Below are positions 10,736 through 24,723 of a DNA stretch of 64,000 nucleotides, in pieces. The position numbers and the translations under genes were made by a program. This DNA comes from Echinometra lucunter. Taxonomy: Eukaryota; Echinodermata; Echinoidea; Camarodonta; Echinometridae. How positions within the stretch are numbered: the stretch's first letter is position 1; every line of letters begins with the position of its first letter. The notes under the pieces were generated by a model. It searched no databases. It saw only the letters and a program-made list of their open reading frames with translations, and was not told the origin of the DNA. Location of the stretch: assembly GCA_029962745.1 (NCBI GenBank), contig CM057159.1, positions 26,605,999-26,669,998 on the forward strand, given 5' to 3'.

Positions 10736-12805
10736 AAGTTATGCACGTCGTCATTCTCAAACTGGGGATCGTAACTTTCAACGTATACTGGACACAATTA
10801 CTACTTTTATGATGTAATTTTAATTATCTTTCTTTAAAATAAAAATCGAAGCATATATCACATGCATCAGAACGTAGACATTCAAGTGCTTCAAATGTTG
10901 TGTGCTGACGGTCTAAATATATCTGTAATTTCTTTTTTTTTAATCTAGAAAGTAGGAGGAACCTTCATTCCATATACATGTAAATATTCAAAGTAATTGA
11001 TCCATTCCATCACCACGGCTACATCAGGTATCAATACATTACGAAGCCTATAAAATTTTTGATTACTGGTGTAGGAAATGAGTGAAATCCAAATCCTCCT
11101 TTTTATCACAATTATTCAGTATTACGTAACAAAAGTTTGCCAACAAATCAACGAGAACGTCTTAGCACTTGTATACCTTCCTCAAACAACAAAGAGATAT
11201 ATCTGTACAATAGAAGAAAGCATTGTGGTATATAATTCAAATGAGGTGAATCCAGGATAGATTTCAGGGCATGCACACACCCAATTTTATACTCCACGTC
11301 AGGCCTATTCAAACGAGTAAAAATACCAGTGGGCTATATCCTAACAGGGAAATACTAGTGCAAGTCCCGAGGAAGCTTATATGGCTTTTTCAAAGACCAG
11401 TTCTTGTGATTCTCAGTGAGAAGATTTCATTTCTCTCCTGAATAAGAAAGTCTCAACGAGTCGATTACGAACAGCCGAGACCGTACGCAGGAATTTTTTT
11501 TCGGAGGGGGGGGGGATATGTTCAATATTTGAGGGAACACACTCGCGACGGAGCGAAGCAACCGAGCGGGAGCTTTTGCATTTTTAGAATTGAAATTGCA
11601 CGATCTGATGCCCACTTTGGTGGAATTTTTTGAAATTTTCAATAAAAAAAAAGTGAGAAAAAAGTTTTAAAAAAAAGTGAGAAAAAAGTTTTTAAAAAAA
11701 ATCCTGCCCCCTGCCCCCTCAGTGCGTACGAACATGCTAACAGCTCCTTTTTTTTTTTTTTTTTTTTTTTTTAGTAACGGCGAAACGTGTTGGAAGTGGT
11801 AGGACTCGGAACTCACTCAGAAAGCAAAAGAGTAGAAGAATAGGGGGGGGGGGGGGACATGGAGTGTGGAATATGCTGCAATCATGCACTCTCCCATTCT
11901 GACATCGGAGGTAGATAGATATAGGACGTGAGACAAGTTGATTTTTTTTGTTTTAGCCAAATTTTTCTTACGTTCATGAACTTCATCCCATCATTGTTGA
12001 AAGTTAGACCGAAACTTTTCCCCGTGTTGGACAAAAGTTGAGATCCAACGGGAAAAAAATGTGCCATTTAACTTGTTACATACAATTTGTTACTTCAAAG
12101 ATGGAACAAATATCAAGGGAACTGTTACATCGATCTATATGAATTACAGTGCGCCTAAAATACATATTAAACAGTAATGAAAATAAAAAGGACAAACTGT
12201 AGTTGCATTATCTATTAATACTGATTTTCCATTAACATGAAGTGATCAAGTGAGACAGACATGCATGCTGCAGCTGCATATTATTACTATTTTTTTTTAT
12301 TCCGTCTATCTAGTCTATAATACATGTAGGACCGATGGAGATAACAGGGAGGCCATACCGTGACATACAGTCACGATTCATTCCAACTTATTGAGAGAAA
12401 TATAATAGGCCTTTTTAATTTCTAAGCCAGGATTTCATCGGTATGGAAATGTAATCATGACCTAATGAATAGAACTGTGCTCTTGTTTGAAAAAGAATCG
12501 CGGGGGGTGTGTACTATTGAGCAATCAAAGGAACTGCATATATCCCTGCTACATTAACACCGATTCAATGCGTCGCTTCGATATTAGAAATGCATTGTCA
12601 GAGTTGGTTTGGAGGCCTCGGGCTTTGTAAATTCGTTTCCATTCTTTGCAGCTATTTATTTTTTACACCCATTTGGGTTGTATCGCTGTAATGGATTTCT
12701 TCTGTGCTCCTGAGCAATGTCCCCGCCAAAATAACTACGAATGGAGCACGTTTTCAATAGACCGTATACTATATGGGCCAACCATTTGATACACAGTCTT
12801 CCAGT
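10736..12805. other. Intergenic, simple repeats and homopolymers
   Basis: Contains a G9-10 run near 11508, a duplicated AAAAAAGTGAGAAAAAAGTTTT motif (about 11645-11700), a T run of about 24 bases near 11750 and a G14 run near 11844. I see no gene. Confidence 0.5.
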
Positions 12806-12905
12806 TACACTATAAAAATTGCTGTAGGAATTTACAGTAAATTACTGGCAGCAGAGTTGCCAGTAATTTATCGTAAATTCTACAGTGATTTTATTTTTAC
12901 AGTGT
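12806..12905. mobile_element. 100-base palindromic MITE
   Basis: The ends TACACTATAAAAATTGCTGT and ACAGTGATTTTATTTTTACAGTGTA are inverted repeats. The inside is also self-complementary (TTTACAGTAAATTACTGGCA / GCCAGTAATTTATCGTAAA), so nearly the whole element folds on itself. Confidence 0.75.
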
Positions 12906-13051
12906 ATGTTTCCTTGGACATTATTGTTTGATATGGATCGTGAACACGAAATCGACAATAGAAATATAACATTTTACTTATTGTGCCTCATCCAAGCTCA
13001 AGTAGGGCTATTTCATAGGCTAGATTCGGTAATCAGATGCATAGGCTCGTA

Positions 13052-13231
13052 TACACTGTCAGAACAGTTGCCGTTAAAAATCATTAGGTTGGTTGAAATA
13101 CTTATGAACATACCAACAGTTTAGTTGTTTTTTTTTTAAATCGCCATAAGTTTTGCATACAAATTTTAACCAACAGTTGGTAGGTTAATAATTTAACCAG
13201 CCTAATGTTTAACTATAACTGTTTTGAGTAT
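13052..13231. mobile_element. Fold-back MITE, copy 1 (AACCAACAGTTGGT family)
   Basis: Begins CACTGTCAGAACAGTTGCCG and ends TAACTGTTTTGAGTAT. The interior has ATTAGGTTGGTT facing AACCAGCCTAATG and CCAACAGTTTAG facing AACCAACAGTTGG. A sibling lies at 17764-17918. Confidence 0.65.
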
Positions 13232-13792
13232 AAGATGTGGTTTATGTAACGGATGGGACAGAAAAGCTTTGACTTGCCCTATATGCTTGTTTCTGCCGAA
13301 AACTTCTCAAGGACATGCTTACATCTGTTGTGATAAATTATGTGGATTTTAGAATTGTGGTACTGAAAAATAGGTGTGCCATCTCATGCCAATATAGCTT
13401 CTCTTTGAAGATGACTAGTAAACCATAAACTGCGCCACAAGGAGCCATGTCCTTGACTTTGCCTTTACTTTCCAAGTGAGATCACCAGAATAGAGCCATA
13501 CCGTAGGAAATAAAGTGATTTCATGTCACTTGTCATTCAACGTGCAAAATAAACACATAAATCATTATACACAGTCATTTTCTCACTAATGTGAACAGAA
13601 TAAGATGTGGCTCGACGCTAATGCCCGTGCAGGACTACCACAACCACATACATGTAAAGCCATAATGCATAAACGTGCACATGAGTGGTCCCACCCTAAA
13701 AGTATAGTAAACGATTATGTATTTACATCATAACACTCAGAATTGAAAACTGAAGTCTGTAAACTGTCCACCAAAATCGACTGACATCATTT

Positions 13793-13795
<3 letters not shown>

Positions 13796-13871
<76 letters not shown>

Positions 13872-13890
13872 TCCTCCCCCTCTCTCTCTC
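13796..13890. repeat. (CT)n then (CA)n microsatellite
   Basis: About 22 CT units run directly into about 15 CA units, then a second short CT run. The distal pyrimidine part feeds straight into the 3' splice site of the exon at 13910. Confidence 0.95.
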
Positions 13891-13909
13891 TTCCTTTTTC
13901 CCTCTGTAG

Positions 13910-13969
13910 CGTCGGCGCCACGTTCGGTGGAAGGAGAGGCATTAAGCAGCGAACAGACTGTTATGACAG
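13910..13969 (+). CDS. Extracellular stalk exon of an unidentified membrane protein
   Basis: A 60-base symmetric exon, phase 1 in and phase 1 out. It is preceded by a long pyrimidine tract ending CCCTCTGTAG and followed by a GTGAGA donor. In the open frame it encodes SAPRSVEGEALSSEQTVMT, with a split codon at each end. The last base G joins AG of the exon at 16649 to give Glu, leading directly into a transmembrane helix. The short Ser/Thr/Glu-rich peptide therefore looks like a juxtamembrane stalk. Ectodomain exons must lie further left and were not found. Splice signals are strong. That the exon belongs to this gene is inference from phase and position. Confidence 0.55.
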
Positions 13970-16648
13970 GTGAGATTTCAAACTTTCAGATTTATTGATG
14001 AAAATCTTACATTTGGATCCGAGTTTACCGGTATACAGATACGGAGAGATAGATGAAAAGTTTTTGTTTTTTTAAATCCCTTTTTCTTCTTATTATTTCT
14101 TTGTTTTTGTTCCGCTTTGCTTTTTTTTAATGACCATACTCATTTCCAGGAGCTTCGGACACAGATATGTCTGGCAAGTTATTTTTTTTTTTTTGAAATT
14201 TGAAGAAAAAAAAACTTGACAAAGAAATAATGTTAAATTCTTAAAACAAAACAACATGACATGCTCTAAGAAACGACACATTTGCAAAATTTACTTAAGT
14301 ATCAGACAATTTTTAGGCCACTGAATTTTTAACGAGGAAACCCATTACCCATTACAGGAGGGGGGGGGGCAGAGGACGGTGGCCCCCTATGATTTTTCAA
14401 GTGATCAAAATTTTTAAAAAAATAGAGGAGAGGAAGAAGAAAAAGAGGAGGAGGAAGAAAGAGTACTGGAAAAGAGAGGGCTTGGTTGTGCAACTATTTC
14501 ATACCCCTATTTTTTTTCATTTAAAACGTGAATAAATTTACCTATGGGTCATCTTCCTCCCTATCGAAATACCCTGGCGCCGCCCCTTACCCATTACTAT
14601 AACAGTCGTACTGTAAAATATGAGAATAAAAGATTCTCGAGCCTTGTTTTATGGATAAAGCATGTTATAGTGTAGGTCCATAATGATGTAGCAACGTATC
14701 ATATGACCACCGACATTCAAAACACAAGTATTCCTCCTTTGATTATATGCTATGAAATATAGGAATAATATCAATCAAAGCATAGTTAGCGAATGAAATA
14801 AACTCATAAAATTATATACTCTTCATGATTTTTGTCGATGATACTGTTCTTCAGTTTGATATCGGTAAAACATTAAACGGAGTGAAAACCCTTCGAAACT
14901 TAAATTGCTCTCATGAAATTTTTCTGGTGATTGGTCAAATTTACAGGAATTAGAGCGCAAATAATGTAATAATAATACAGAACAAACTTTAATGAAAACA
15001 TTCTTTCAATGCTGACAACATCACGTTCAAACAGCATGTATATTGACCGAATTCCTAACAAGCAAATAGTTCTTGAGCGATGCTATTATTCTAAACGCCC
15101 ATGAAATGAAAGCAGAAATCGTTGCAATTATATCATTTTCTAATTGGCTTTAGTTTTCGGAAATTCTTGGATCATTCAAGGGGTATGAAATGATTTTGGT
15201 TATTTTTTTTGTTTTTTACAATATAATTTGCTTTGATCAGATACAATTACAGTATTATATAGATATCTTATAGGTCTACAGTGTATTTTCATGACGAAAT
15301 AACACTCCTAACGTGAAAAGGAGTATAAACCTTCGTCACTCACTTCGCCTTCTGGGATAATATTTAGAAACAGGATGGTTTTGATGACGAAATACACAAA
15401 ATTGCACCTTTTCCTGGCTTGCTTCGCTCCCTTGTATATTTTTGTTAAAAGAGGATGGTTTCGGGAAGCAAACAGATTTTGAAAGCTTGGTGATTAATAT
15501 AGTTTTCGATAACGATTTATATTTCATGAAAGTAATAAAGATCTATACATCTGCAACAGTTTACTAAGAATATCATATGTGTGTGAAGGGGTGGGGGGGG
15601 GGGGGGAATAGATTAGACTTTGAATGAAGCATAACGATCGGCAAAATTGGGGTCTCCATCTAAAAATGTCTACATATTTTACAACCCCCCCCCCGTAATC
15701 AAAATTTTCTATAGACGCCCATGTCTCCAACTATGATGAATCAGGAGAAAACTTTTAAAACGGGCAAAGGTGAAGGATATGTAAAGATCCAGCAAGTAAG
15801 CATGAACAGGATTTGAAAAGGACTTCGCTCTTTGCATATTTATTCAAGAGATTTACTTTGTCTGAAGCAGTTATTTTGCTAGCTGCAAAATGCACTTCGT
15901 TGTGAAAGGGAAAGGGGCAAATTTGGGGGCAATTCACGTCATTTGGATTTCTAATGATATCTTCAGTATTCATTAGTATGGGCGTCATCTCATTGCAAAA
16001 ACGTTTGGAAAAACAACCTTGCCTCTTTCCTTACATAACATGATACTTATTTAAAGTTTCACTCTTCATTAATTTGTTTAGGGGGAGGGGAAAGAAGGGT
16101 TTTTCTTTTTCTTCTAATATGCTCTTCGTTTCCATTTTACCTTTCCACTTTGATTAGCTTCCATCAAATTTATTCAAAATGATCAATGATGGCTTTATCT
16201 CTCACATTATGCGAGGGATTTTTTTTTATAATCATGAACTCAGAAGAAAAAAGAGATTGTGACAAATATGTTAAAAGGCAACGTCAATATTCTTCTACAA
16301 CGGCTTGGTTGTCGAGATATTTATTTGTGAAAAAATAGTTGTTATTGCAGGGGGAGACCTAAAAGTTTTAGGCATCACGATATCGATTTTCAATACTTCT
16401 TTGTAAGATGATGATTAAAATTGTTAAGCCTAATTGATTAATTATCAACATGAGATGTCGATGACACGAGTTGTAAGTTATCAAAATATAGAATTGTGCA
16501 CATGAACCAACTGGAAAGGCAATTGTCAACTTTAAAACTTCATGTTAGTCCCTTTTTACTTTCAGCCTAGAGTAATTAATAATCGTTCTGTTCTCTTCCC
16601 CCCCTTTTTTTTTTCTCTCTCTCTCTCTCTCTCTTTCCCTCCGTACAG
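13970..16648 (+). other. Probable intron of the membrane-protein gene
   Basis: Non-coding DNA between two phase-compatible exons. It holds G runs near 14360 and 15591-15606, a C run near 15685, and a purine-rich stretch near 14425-14475. No gene-like frame is seen. Confidence 0.45.
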
Positions 16649-17004
16649 AGTTTGTCATCGCTATCACGGCATTTTGTAGTCTCATATTTATCTTCTGCGT
16701 CGCATTCGTGTTCTTGTTCGCTTACTGTAAACGGATTCATCGAGAAGAGGACGAGGATGATGGCGAGTATATCGGCGATGAGGAGAGCTTGCCTGAGAGC
16801 CAACAGAGCTACAGTCACGCACGAAAGAACATACAAGGTCATCCTCAAATTCATCATCAAGGTCATCCTCACAAAAATCATGTACTGAGCGTGTGGGACG
16901 CTTATCCGCTCTATCATGTGAGAGAGATGCATGTGGCGCAAAAATTTTGGCAGGCGGAGGCGGTCCGAAATCCCATGCATATGGGACCTGCAGTTATATA
17001 TTGA
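16649..17004 (+). CDS. Last exon A: transmembrane helix and cytoplasmic tail
   Basis: The acceptor is a T-run plus (TC)n tract ending CCGTACAG, and the exon enters in phase 1. It runs 117 codons to TGA. Residues 1-26 of the exon form one hydrophobic helix (FVIAITAFCSLIFIFCVAFV and on), closed by a basic stop-transfer CKRIHR. Next come an acidic cluster (EEDEDDGEYIGDEE), a Ser/Gln stretch, a His-rich stretch (HPQIHHQGHPHKNH) and a tail ending AVIY. This is a type I single-pass membrane protein C-terminus. A possible poly(A) signal ATTAAA lies at 17017. I do not recognise the family. Exon B at 24809 has the same architecture and phase. Confidence 0.7.
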
Positions 17005-17763
17005 TCAATGCTGGTCATTAAATGTTGTTCTGAACATATAAATGTTTTATTTAAGATAATTATTTTGTAACCTAGGCTGCAAAACGTTGTTTATACCTTT
17101 CGTGGCCAACAACTTTGACTAACTCGGAGGCAAGAAAAACAATTCGTCTTAGTAACGATTTCATGTGAAATTCTTCTGACCCATCAAGATTTTCTGTATA
17201 GGTCCTTTTCTTGGCGCCACACCCTGTATTACCGGATAGTCCTCCATACACCACTCCTCTCTAGTTTAGACGCTAACAAAATCAAATAATATGACGTCAT
17301 TTTATCAATTCAGGATCTTCTTTTCTCCTTGAATCAAATCATTGTTACTAAACCGAAAAGAAGAAGGTATTTTGTTGCTCACCTCTGATATGCTTATCCG
17401 GGTTTTTCCCTAAGATTTTGGCTGTTCCTTAATATAAATGGTTGGGATAAATGAGAATCTTTTTGAATGCGATATACACATAACAGGGTAGAGTCAAACA
17501 TTTCTGACGACAGCATGTTTGTGACGACAGCCTATACTCATTTTCTAAATCAAATAGAAACATCCTTCATTCAGCTTATTCGGGACTCCGGATGTTTGGG
17601 TATAGTTTCAATAGTCAGTACTTATGAAACCTAAATTTCTACGGACTTTTTGTACGATTTGATGGATGTTTTCAGTTAATGTAAGCAACAGTAGCATTTC
17701 AAGAGAGGTTATTTTGTACTGTAAACCCATTGAAGGTACACCCTTAACGTGCAACTTATGTGT

Positions 17764-17918
17764 ACGCTCAGAACAGTTGCTTAAAATAATAATGTTGGTT
17801 AGAAAATGAACCTACAAACTGTTGGTTAACGAACTTTGGATGTAAAACATTAAACCAACAGTTGGTAAGATTACTTTTAGCCAACATTATGATTTTAACC
17901 AACTTTTCTGAGAGTGTG
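17764..17918. mobile_element. Fold-back MITE, copy 2 (AACCAACAGTTGGT family)
   Basis: Begins CGCTCAGAACAGTTGC and ends AACCAACTTTTCTGAGAGTG. The inner pairs AATGTTGGTTAGAAAA / TTTTAGCCAACATTAT and CAAACTGTTGGTTAA / TTAAACCAACAGTTGG give it a nearly full-length hairpin. It is related to 13052-13231. Confidence 0.7.
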
Positions 17919-20900
17919 AAAGGTTTTCAACAGTTCAAATGTGGCATATTGTGAAAATACTTTCATCTTAATTTACAGGCCAGGTCTGAAATGGAATATG
18001 GCTCGGCTATATCAAACAAGATAAGCTCATTCAACAATAATTATACCTCTGCATCTTATCGTAACTCTAACTCTCTCTCTCTCTCTCTCTATTTCTCTAT
18101 CTCTCTCTCCCTATAGATCTCTCTATATCTATCTATCTCTCCATCTATCTTTTTTTCTCTCCCTCTCTTCCTCTCTCGCTCTTTCCATTTACCTGTTATT
18201 GCCTCAATATTATTTGTTGTATAATATTTTTTAATGGAAGAAAAGGCATTTTTCTTCCCTTTATGTATTTCCATCAAATATCATTAATATTCAACTGTTA
18301 CTTTTTTTTAAATGTAGATCGATATCCCTGAATATGGTATATTATCATTATTATAGACAGTTGGTTGAACTGATTGTACAAAAATATACTTTTCTTTTGA
18401 AGTAAATCTTACATTGATTCATCCTGCTTGAAATTATTCTATGATCAATAGGTAGATAAGATTTATATCTACAATTTGTCATATTTTTGTCACATCCTTT
18501 CGAAACTGTTTTACAATTTCATCTCGTGAAAAGTTGTACTAGCTAGTTCAGTCAGGCTTAAATCATTTCTATGTAACGAAGTCAATGAGATAATCGGTGA
18601 TATTTGGGTTTCAGGTTTATTATAGGTTATTATTCAAACACATAATCTTCTTTCGAAATTAATACTCTCTTGTACATGGGGGATCTTTTAAGAACTCTTG
18701 TTTTATCGAGAACCGTGAAGCCTTCTACCGCCGAACTCTTTTTAACGTATTACTACAAATTTGTACATGTTTATCTATACCGGTTAACGATTTTTCATTT
18801 TCATTTTTCATTTTTCCATTCATGAATCTATTCTCTTTTCAAGGTGACCTCCGTCTGCTGAAAATGATGTTTTTTGACTTTACCGTTTGACCGTTAGTCA
18901 TAAGGCATTATACTTTATGAAATGAAGTAAAAGAACTATTTCAGTGCAAAGGTTCAAAGCAGATTTATCAGGGACTCAAGCTGAAAATATGGTGCCTCGA
19001 CCCCTGCAATAGCAATTTTCTTCTGGGCTGCGCCCATGCTGTCAGGAAGTATTATCATTACAGTCACCTCGGTCTCATAGAATTAACAATGTATTACATA
19101 TAATCTCTAAAGACAACGAGAATTGTAATAATGAGATATACTGAGCAAGCTTCAAAGTATATATTCCAATCTAAAATGATATCTTACTTTTATTCTCATT
19201 TCCAAGCAGTTGTTGCAAGGTCGATAGCAAATGTTTTTTTTTTATAAATGCCGCGTTCCTTTTTCTACAATATTATTAGTAATCAGTGCACGTAGTGAAT
19301 TAGGACTTTTATATCATGGGAAATTTAGGGGAATCATTGTATAATGTATCTTAAGGCTTTTTGTTTGTTTGTTTTTTCCCGTTATAAGCAACATAACATA
19401 CAAATATATATACACTGCGGATAGCCCATTTCAGTCGTATTAGGAGAATACGCCTACTCTTTCATGAGGTCAGGAGTTTGTTGACAATAAATTGAGTTGT
19501 ATTTAATACTTTACTCATACTAATCAACCCTTTCAATTTTGTTTCGTGCAATAAACAGTTAATTACGATATTGTCATAATGTAACGTAGTTTTTTTATAT
19601 AAATATTTGTAATCCGCTGTACGACATAGTACAATAAATGCGTGTAGCAATGATCAAGCCATTCTACAAACTCGTCCGTTTATTTCGTGAAGTTTCTGTT
19701 AATGAGAGGAGGGAGGATATGAAAGGCGGCCGAGCTAAAGACTACCATGTACTGTTGGTTCTCATTAAGATAATGTATATTCCTTGATGTGTTTCTTCAG
19801 GTAGATTTCTTGCCATATCTTAATAAACCTAAATATACCTTCGTTTGAATAAAATAATGCTCTTCTTGTTAATACTGAGTAATTTTGAAGCAGAATGTTT
19901 CCATTTATTTGGTTTGTTTTTTACACAAACACTAAAATATTTTTGGAATTTTTTTCTGAAACACCACATAAATGACAAGGTTTTGTGCAAATATGTACAG
20001 GTAAACATAATTTTTGATCTGAGAACCTGATACAAAGAAAGAAAAAAAATATTTCGATTTTCTTTTTTCTAATGATAAGAAATTCGATCAGTTAAACATG
20101 TCAGGAGACTTGGCTTTCAAACACGTATGGGGACTTAAGTCAGGTGCAGAGGATCTTTTATTAAAGTGGGAATGAAGTGGCTCATCATAATGAGTCTACA
20201 CCATAAGCCCCATCTCCTTCTCAGGTTCGGCCGTCTCTTGAAGAGTGAGGTAGTGGAGCTGCTTTTATACTTATTTTTGATCTTTCCTAAAGCACATCCA
20301 AATTCTGTAACAAGCGACCCCCCCCCCAAAAAAAATGGAAAAACAGTCTCAGTTTTTTTTTGGGGGGGGGGTGGGAGTCGTCACTTTAATCGTCGTACAA
20401 ACATAAAGGATCTTCATATTTTGGCAAAGCCTTATAACTTTGAAAAAAAATCTCTGAAAAAAATAATAATGAAAGAGTACCTATAATGATGGACATTTGA
20501 TGTTGTGCTCCCCGGAAAAGTTATGGGGGACAGCCCCTCCACCAATTTCTACCCTATTATTTTAATTGTATGACGTTATAAATCTAGTGAGTGCTTGATT
20601 GAAAACCAGCCTTAATAATCTTCAGTGACATAGAGCCAATTATATCAACACGGGTTACAGGTGTGACTGTCGCTAGAGGGGGTGCCATTCATGATTCACT
20701 GTTTGCAAATTTGGTATTTTAGAATCTTGTAGGCATATCTTAAAAGTATGAACCTTTTCATCGCTTCTTTGGAGAAAAAAAATATATAAAGGGGACGCAT
20801 GTCAATCATTGTTATTATTTGGGAGCTGAAAAAACTTCAGGTGTTTTTCGGAAAACTTGCTCCAACATCCATGACAGAAATCCTCCAGCGATATCCCTGT

Positions 20901-23799
20901 TCGCGTCAAACCTTCATGAAGGTGGCTCATGATGCAAAAAATATATCATGATTTTCTTTAAAACTAAGAATGTCTTCCTTTTTTTTTTTTTTTTTTTTAG
21001 AGCTTTGACCACTTATTTAGGGAAACTAATGGGAAATGTCATCACGAATGTGATGTCATACAATATCATAAGGGAATTCCCCGCTTGCCTTATGCAACGA
21101 CCAAAGTGGCCGTTATCTTCATGAATAATTATGATGGAGCTGCCATTCCCACGAGGGCAAATAAGATGTGTCACTCCTGATCATACAAAGAAACGGATGT
21201 CTGTATCATGAAATTTGATTGAAAATGCGCGGTAAGTAATTGTTGCCTATAATTGGATAAGTATGACATGGTAAATGAATAAGCATGACTTTGATTCCTC
21301 ACGGAGTCGTTTGATGACAGAAGTTTGTCATTGCTTGGCAACAGTGTATACATACATGACATAAGCCCTCTCTTGCATTGATAAGGTGATATCACTTCTA
21401 TCATGTCTATACTGCTCTGGGATCGTGGTTGCCAAGGTTTTACTCCTGTTTGTTTTTGTTGTTGTTTTATCTTTACGATGAAGGGGTTGTGATTCACTAA
21501 ATGTTCTTAATTCTGTAAGAAAAGAGATGAAAGATGCACCCGTGGGTGAGGTGTAGGAGGAGGATCCCCCCCCCCCCGAATCCATACTTTAGTGATCTGC
21601 AAAGGTGAAGTGTTGAAAATGGTTTATTCTGTGCTAAACGGATTCTCAGATTCAGTTAAAAATTGATAAAGGGATCGAGGGATAGAGAAAGTCCTGAAAT
21701 CAACAAATTTTCCAACAATGAGCAATTAGCCAATATAGATTTTTGGGCCAGGATTTTTGGCTAAGCGGGATCACGTTATTAATTTCTGTATTTATCATTT
21801 TTTTTAACCGACCTCTTCGATCTTTTCACTCTTTATGAAGGGATTAGAAACTGACATATTTTTCTTGCTTTCTTTCATTTTTCTTCAATACTCAATTTCA
21901 GTTCTCTTTTCTTGGAGGGGGGATGGGAAGGGGACTGTCATAATATTGAGGTTTGCAGTCGTATATAGCCCAGCACTAGATCCATCTAAAAGAGGAGAGA
22001 AATGAATAGACCCAGTTAAAATACTTACTAATGAACATTCCCTATTCTTTTCTGTCTTCATTCTCCTGAAGACGATCAGAGCTTACTGATCGAAACGTTG
22101 GGATCTGAGCTCTTAGCGAAGAGCTATAATCAGCCCTTTACTGGACCCTTATTCCTTGAAAGAATGCATGGTGTTAACCCGAAACTTGATATGTCTATAT
22201 CAATCTAAACGTTTCAGGTCAGTACGTCCTTGCAGAAGATTTTTTTTTCGTCTGAGGGTGCACGTGCATGTCTCAACCAATCACAGCGAGTCTTTGCGAG
22301 ACAGGATTTCATTGAATTAGGAACTGATCTGAGATAAATCTAATGTGATAATTTCAGAATTTAAAAATAGAGGGAAACATACATTAGATGATACTGCCCC
22401 AGCCTGAGAAACCCACCAGGACTGTACAGGACATCTACAATTTACAGGTATTCTGAGATAAGTTGTACTACATTGACTGAAAGAAAATGTGTATATTATT
22501 ATGATTTTATAGGTTATCAATTATTTCGGAAATTATTCAAATTAGAGTAGTTGCATTCTGAAAATTTCAAATTGCAGAATAATGTAAATCATTCATTGTA
22601 ACTGGAACGAAATCATACAACTGAAAATTTAGATCATGGTTATAATCACGATTGAGTTTAATCTCCCTAAATATTAGCCCTTAAAAAAATAATTCATTCC
22701 TGTATAACAGCCAAGGAGAAGACTGAGACATGACACAGGGGCAGTGGGACATTCAATAAGTCAATATAATCATAAGTCAATATCATGATATCAAGAACTA
22801 TCATTTCTTGAATTAGCCGTCATATTAGTGAGAAAAGATCCGTACATGAAAGTCGGAATACTAAAAGATTTTTGTCATTCATCACATTTCTTCTTTCATC
22901 ATCAGAATCTACCAAGCTTAGAGTATGTATTTTTATGTGTGACTGTGTGAAGAACATAGCTACAATATCATCATGGCAGATATAATCATGACAGGTATGT
23001 TCAACATAGAATTAACTTACTGCCATTTAAACCCTCAAGTTCCAAGAAAGTAATCAAGAAAGTGTAAAGTCATTTGTTGTCGTTATTAGCTCACCTGCCA
23101 TTCTACATGTAGATCAAGAAGTATTAAAATGTCGGGAAAAATAAACATAAAAGTACCTACCATTGACCAACCATTACTGCCCTCACATGTTCTGAATGTA
23201 AAATTTGAACTGAATCGAATGAAAACATGTTAATTATTCAGATAGGGAGTGATTTTTTTTTATTCATACTGATAGCATTTTGGGGTAGCAAAGCTTGGTC
23301 TAACAGCCGCAGTTTTTGTGTATTTTTTTTTTTTTTTTTGGGGGGGGGGGTAGTCTTTACATTTACCCCCCGCCCCCTCCTACGACACAAAGTTGCTTGA
23401 GATGTCTTTGATATGCGCACCTTATACCTCATCGTCCTGTCAAAGGTAATTAGTCCGTGGCCTGTAGGGGGAAATATTACCCAGAATTTTATAGACAGTT
23501 CTCTGGCAACCCATTCTAACCAACAGAATAAACATTTTTCTTCCTAAATTCTGTAGAGTGAAAAAAATTCGTGCATGCCTGGTTTAAATGGGGTGAAGTT
23601 GACGGGACTTGGGAGTTGCATGGGGAATTTTGTGTAGACCCTATAGCAGGTTGAAAAGATTTTATTGTGGATGACTTTCATATCTAATGGGTAAAATGTG
23701 GTTTACTATTTCGGGATAGGTTCCCAGACTAATACATGTAATTATGTAGGTAACAAATATGTATTAATATGTATTAATATGTATGTAAAAACTAGTTGG

Positions 23800-24175
23800 G
23801 CAAATGGTTCTGGGGAAATTATTGTTGGGTGATTTTGTCCGACAACTGGGTTATTTTCTCCCAATCATTGACTACATATGCAGTGGTAAGTAAACCCAAT
23901 AAAAACTTTGTTAGACATTACAGGGCAGTTTAAGGGTGGCCTTTTCCTTGTTGCAATCAGATCATTTTCCCCAACTATTTACCCAATTTTACCCAGTGGA
24001 AAAAAGTAGAATTAAACTTCTTGTTGGATAAAAGTTGAGAGTATTATTTTTCACCCAACACTGAGTAAATCATGCAAAATGTGTTTTTTACCCACTTGTT
24101 GGTCGGACACATAATTATCCTCATGTTGGATAAAATTTTGGCAATTTTTTTGCCCAATATTTTGTAGAGTGTATA
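23800..24175. repeat. Degenerate GTTGGG / CCCAAC fold-back region
   Basis: Units such as GTTGGGCAAATGGTT, GTTGGGTGATTTTG and CAACTGGGTTATTTT on the left are mirrored by CCCAACTATTTACCCAATTT, CACCCAACACTGAGTAAA and TTGCCCAATATTTTG on the right. It resembles an old palindromic element. Confidence 0.45.
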
Positions 24176-24669
24176 AGTTGTATTACTGCTAGGAATAGGC
24201 GTTACATCAAATACATTTTGGATTGGAATGGATTCGATGGGATTATCACTTGTTTTTGCTGTGTTGAATTTTAAACAAAACAGACTACCTGACTACCGGC
24301 ACTTGACCGCTGGTTTATAGGTGTGATGTTTATGATCAGCGCCCCTTATCATAAAGCTCAGCAAGTACTTGTAGAATCAATCAACTGTAAGATTAATATT
24401 TACGACCCACTGAATATATAATGACAAAGCAATCAATTGCCACCTTATTTTGTGCTATGCAGAGCATTGGCCTTTTACCAGTCACATTCAAGTACTATAA
24501 ACCTAATATATTATAATTGGGACACCTTGTACAACTATTCATAAGCTGAATTTACCTGAAGATAATAAATCAAAAGCTCGTGTTGATTTCAAACCATACA
24601 CCATAATTATTGTTATTACCATTACTCAATCATTATCATTATTTTATAACCAGTATTACCATTATAATC

Positions 24670-24670
<1 letters not shown>

Positions 24671-24722
<52 letters not shown>
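24671..24722. repeat. (CAT)n microsatellite
   Basis: About 16 uninterrupted CAT units, followed by related CGTCGT/CATCGTCATCAT sequence up to the exon at 24809. Confidence 0.95.

Positions 24723-24723
<1 letters not shown>

Noticed and set aside
16576..16980. 134-codon minus-strand frame
   Set aside because: Antisense shadow of the transmembrane tail exon at 16649-17004.
20975..21160. Exon after the T22 run (acceptor-like TTTTAG at 20999)
   Set aside because: One frame is open for 40 codons but no suitable donor is present and the phase does not fit the stalk or tail exons.
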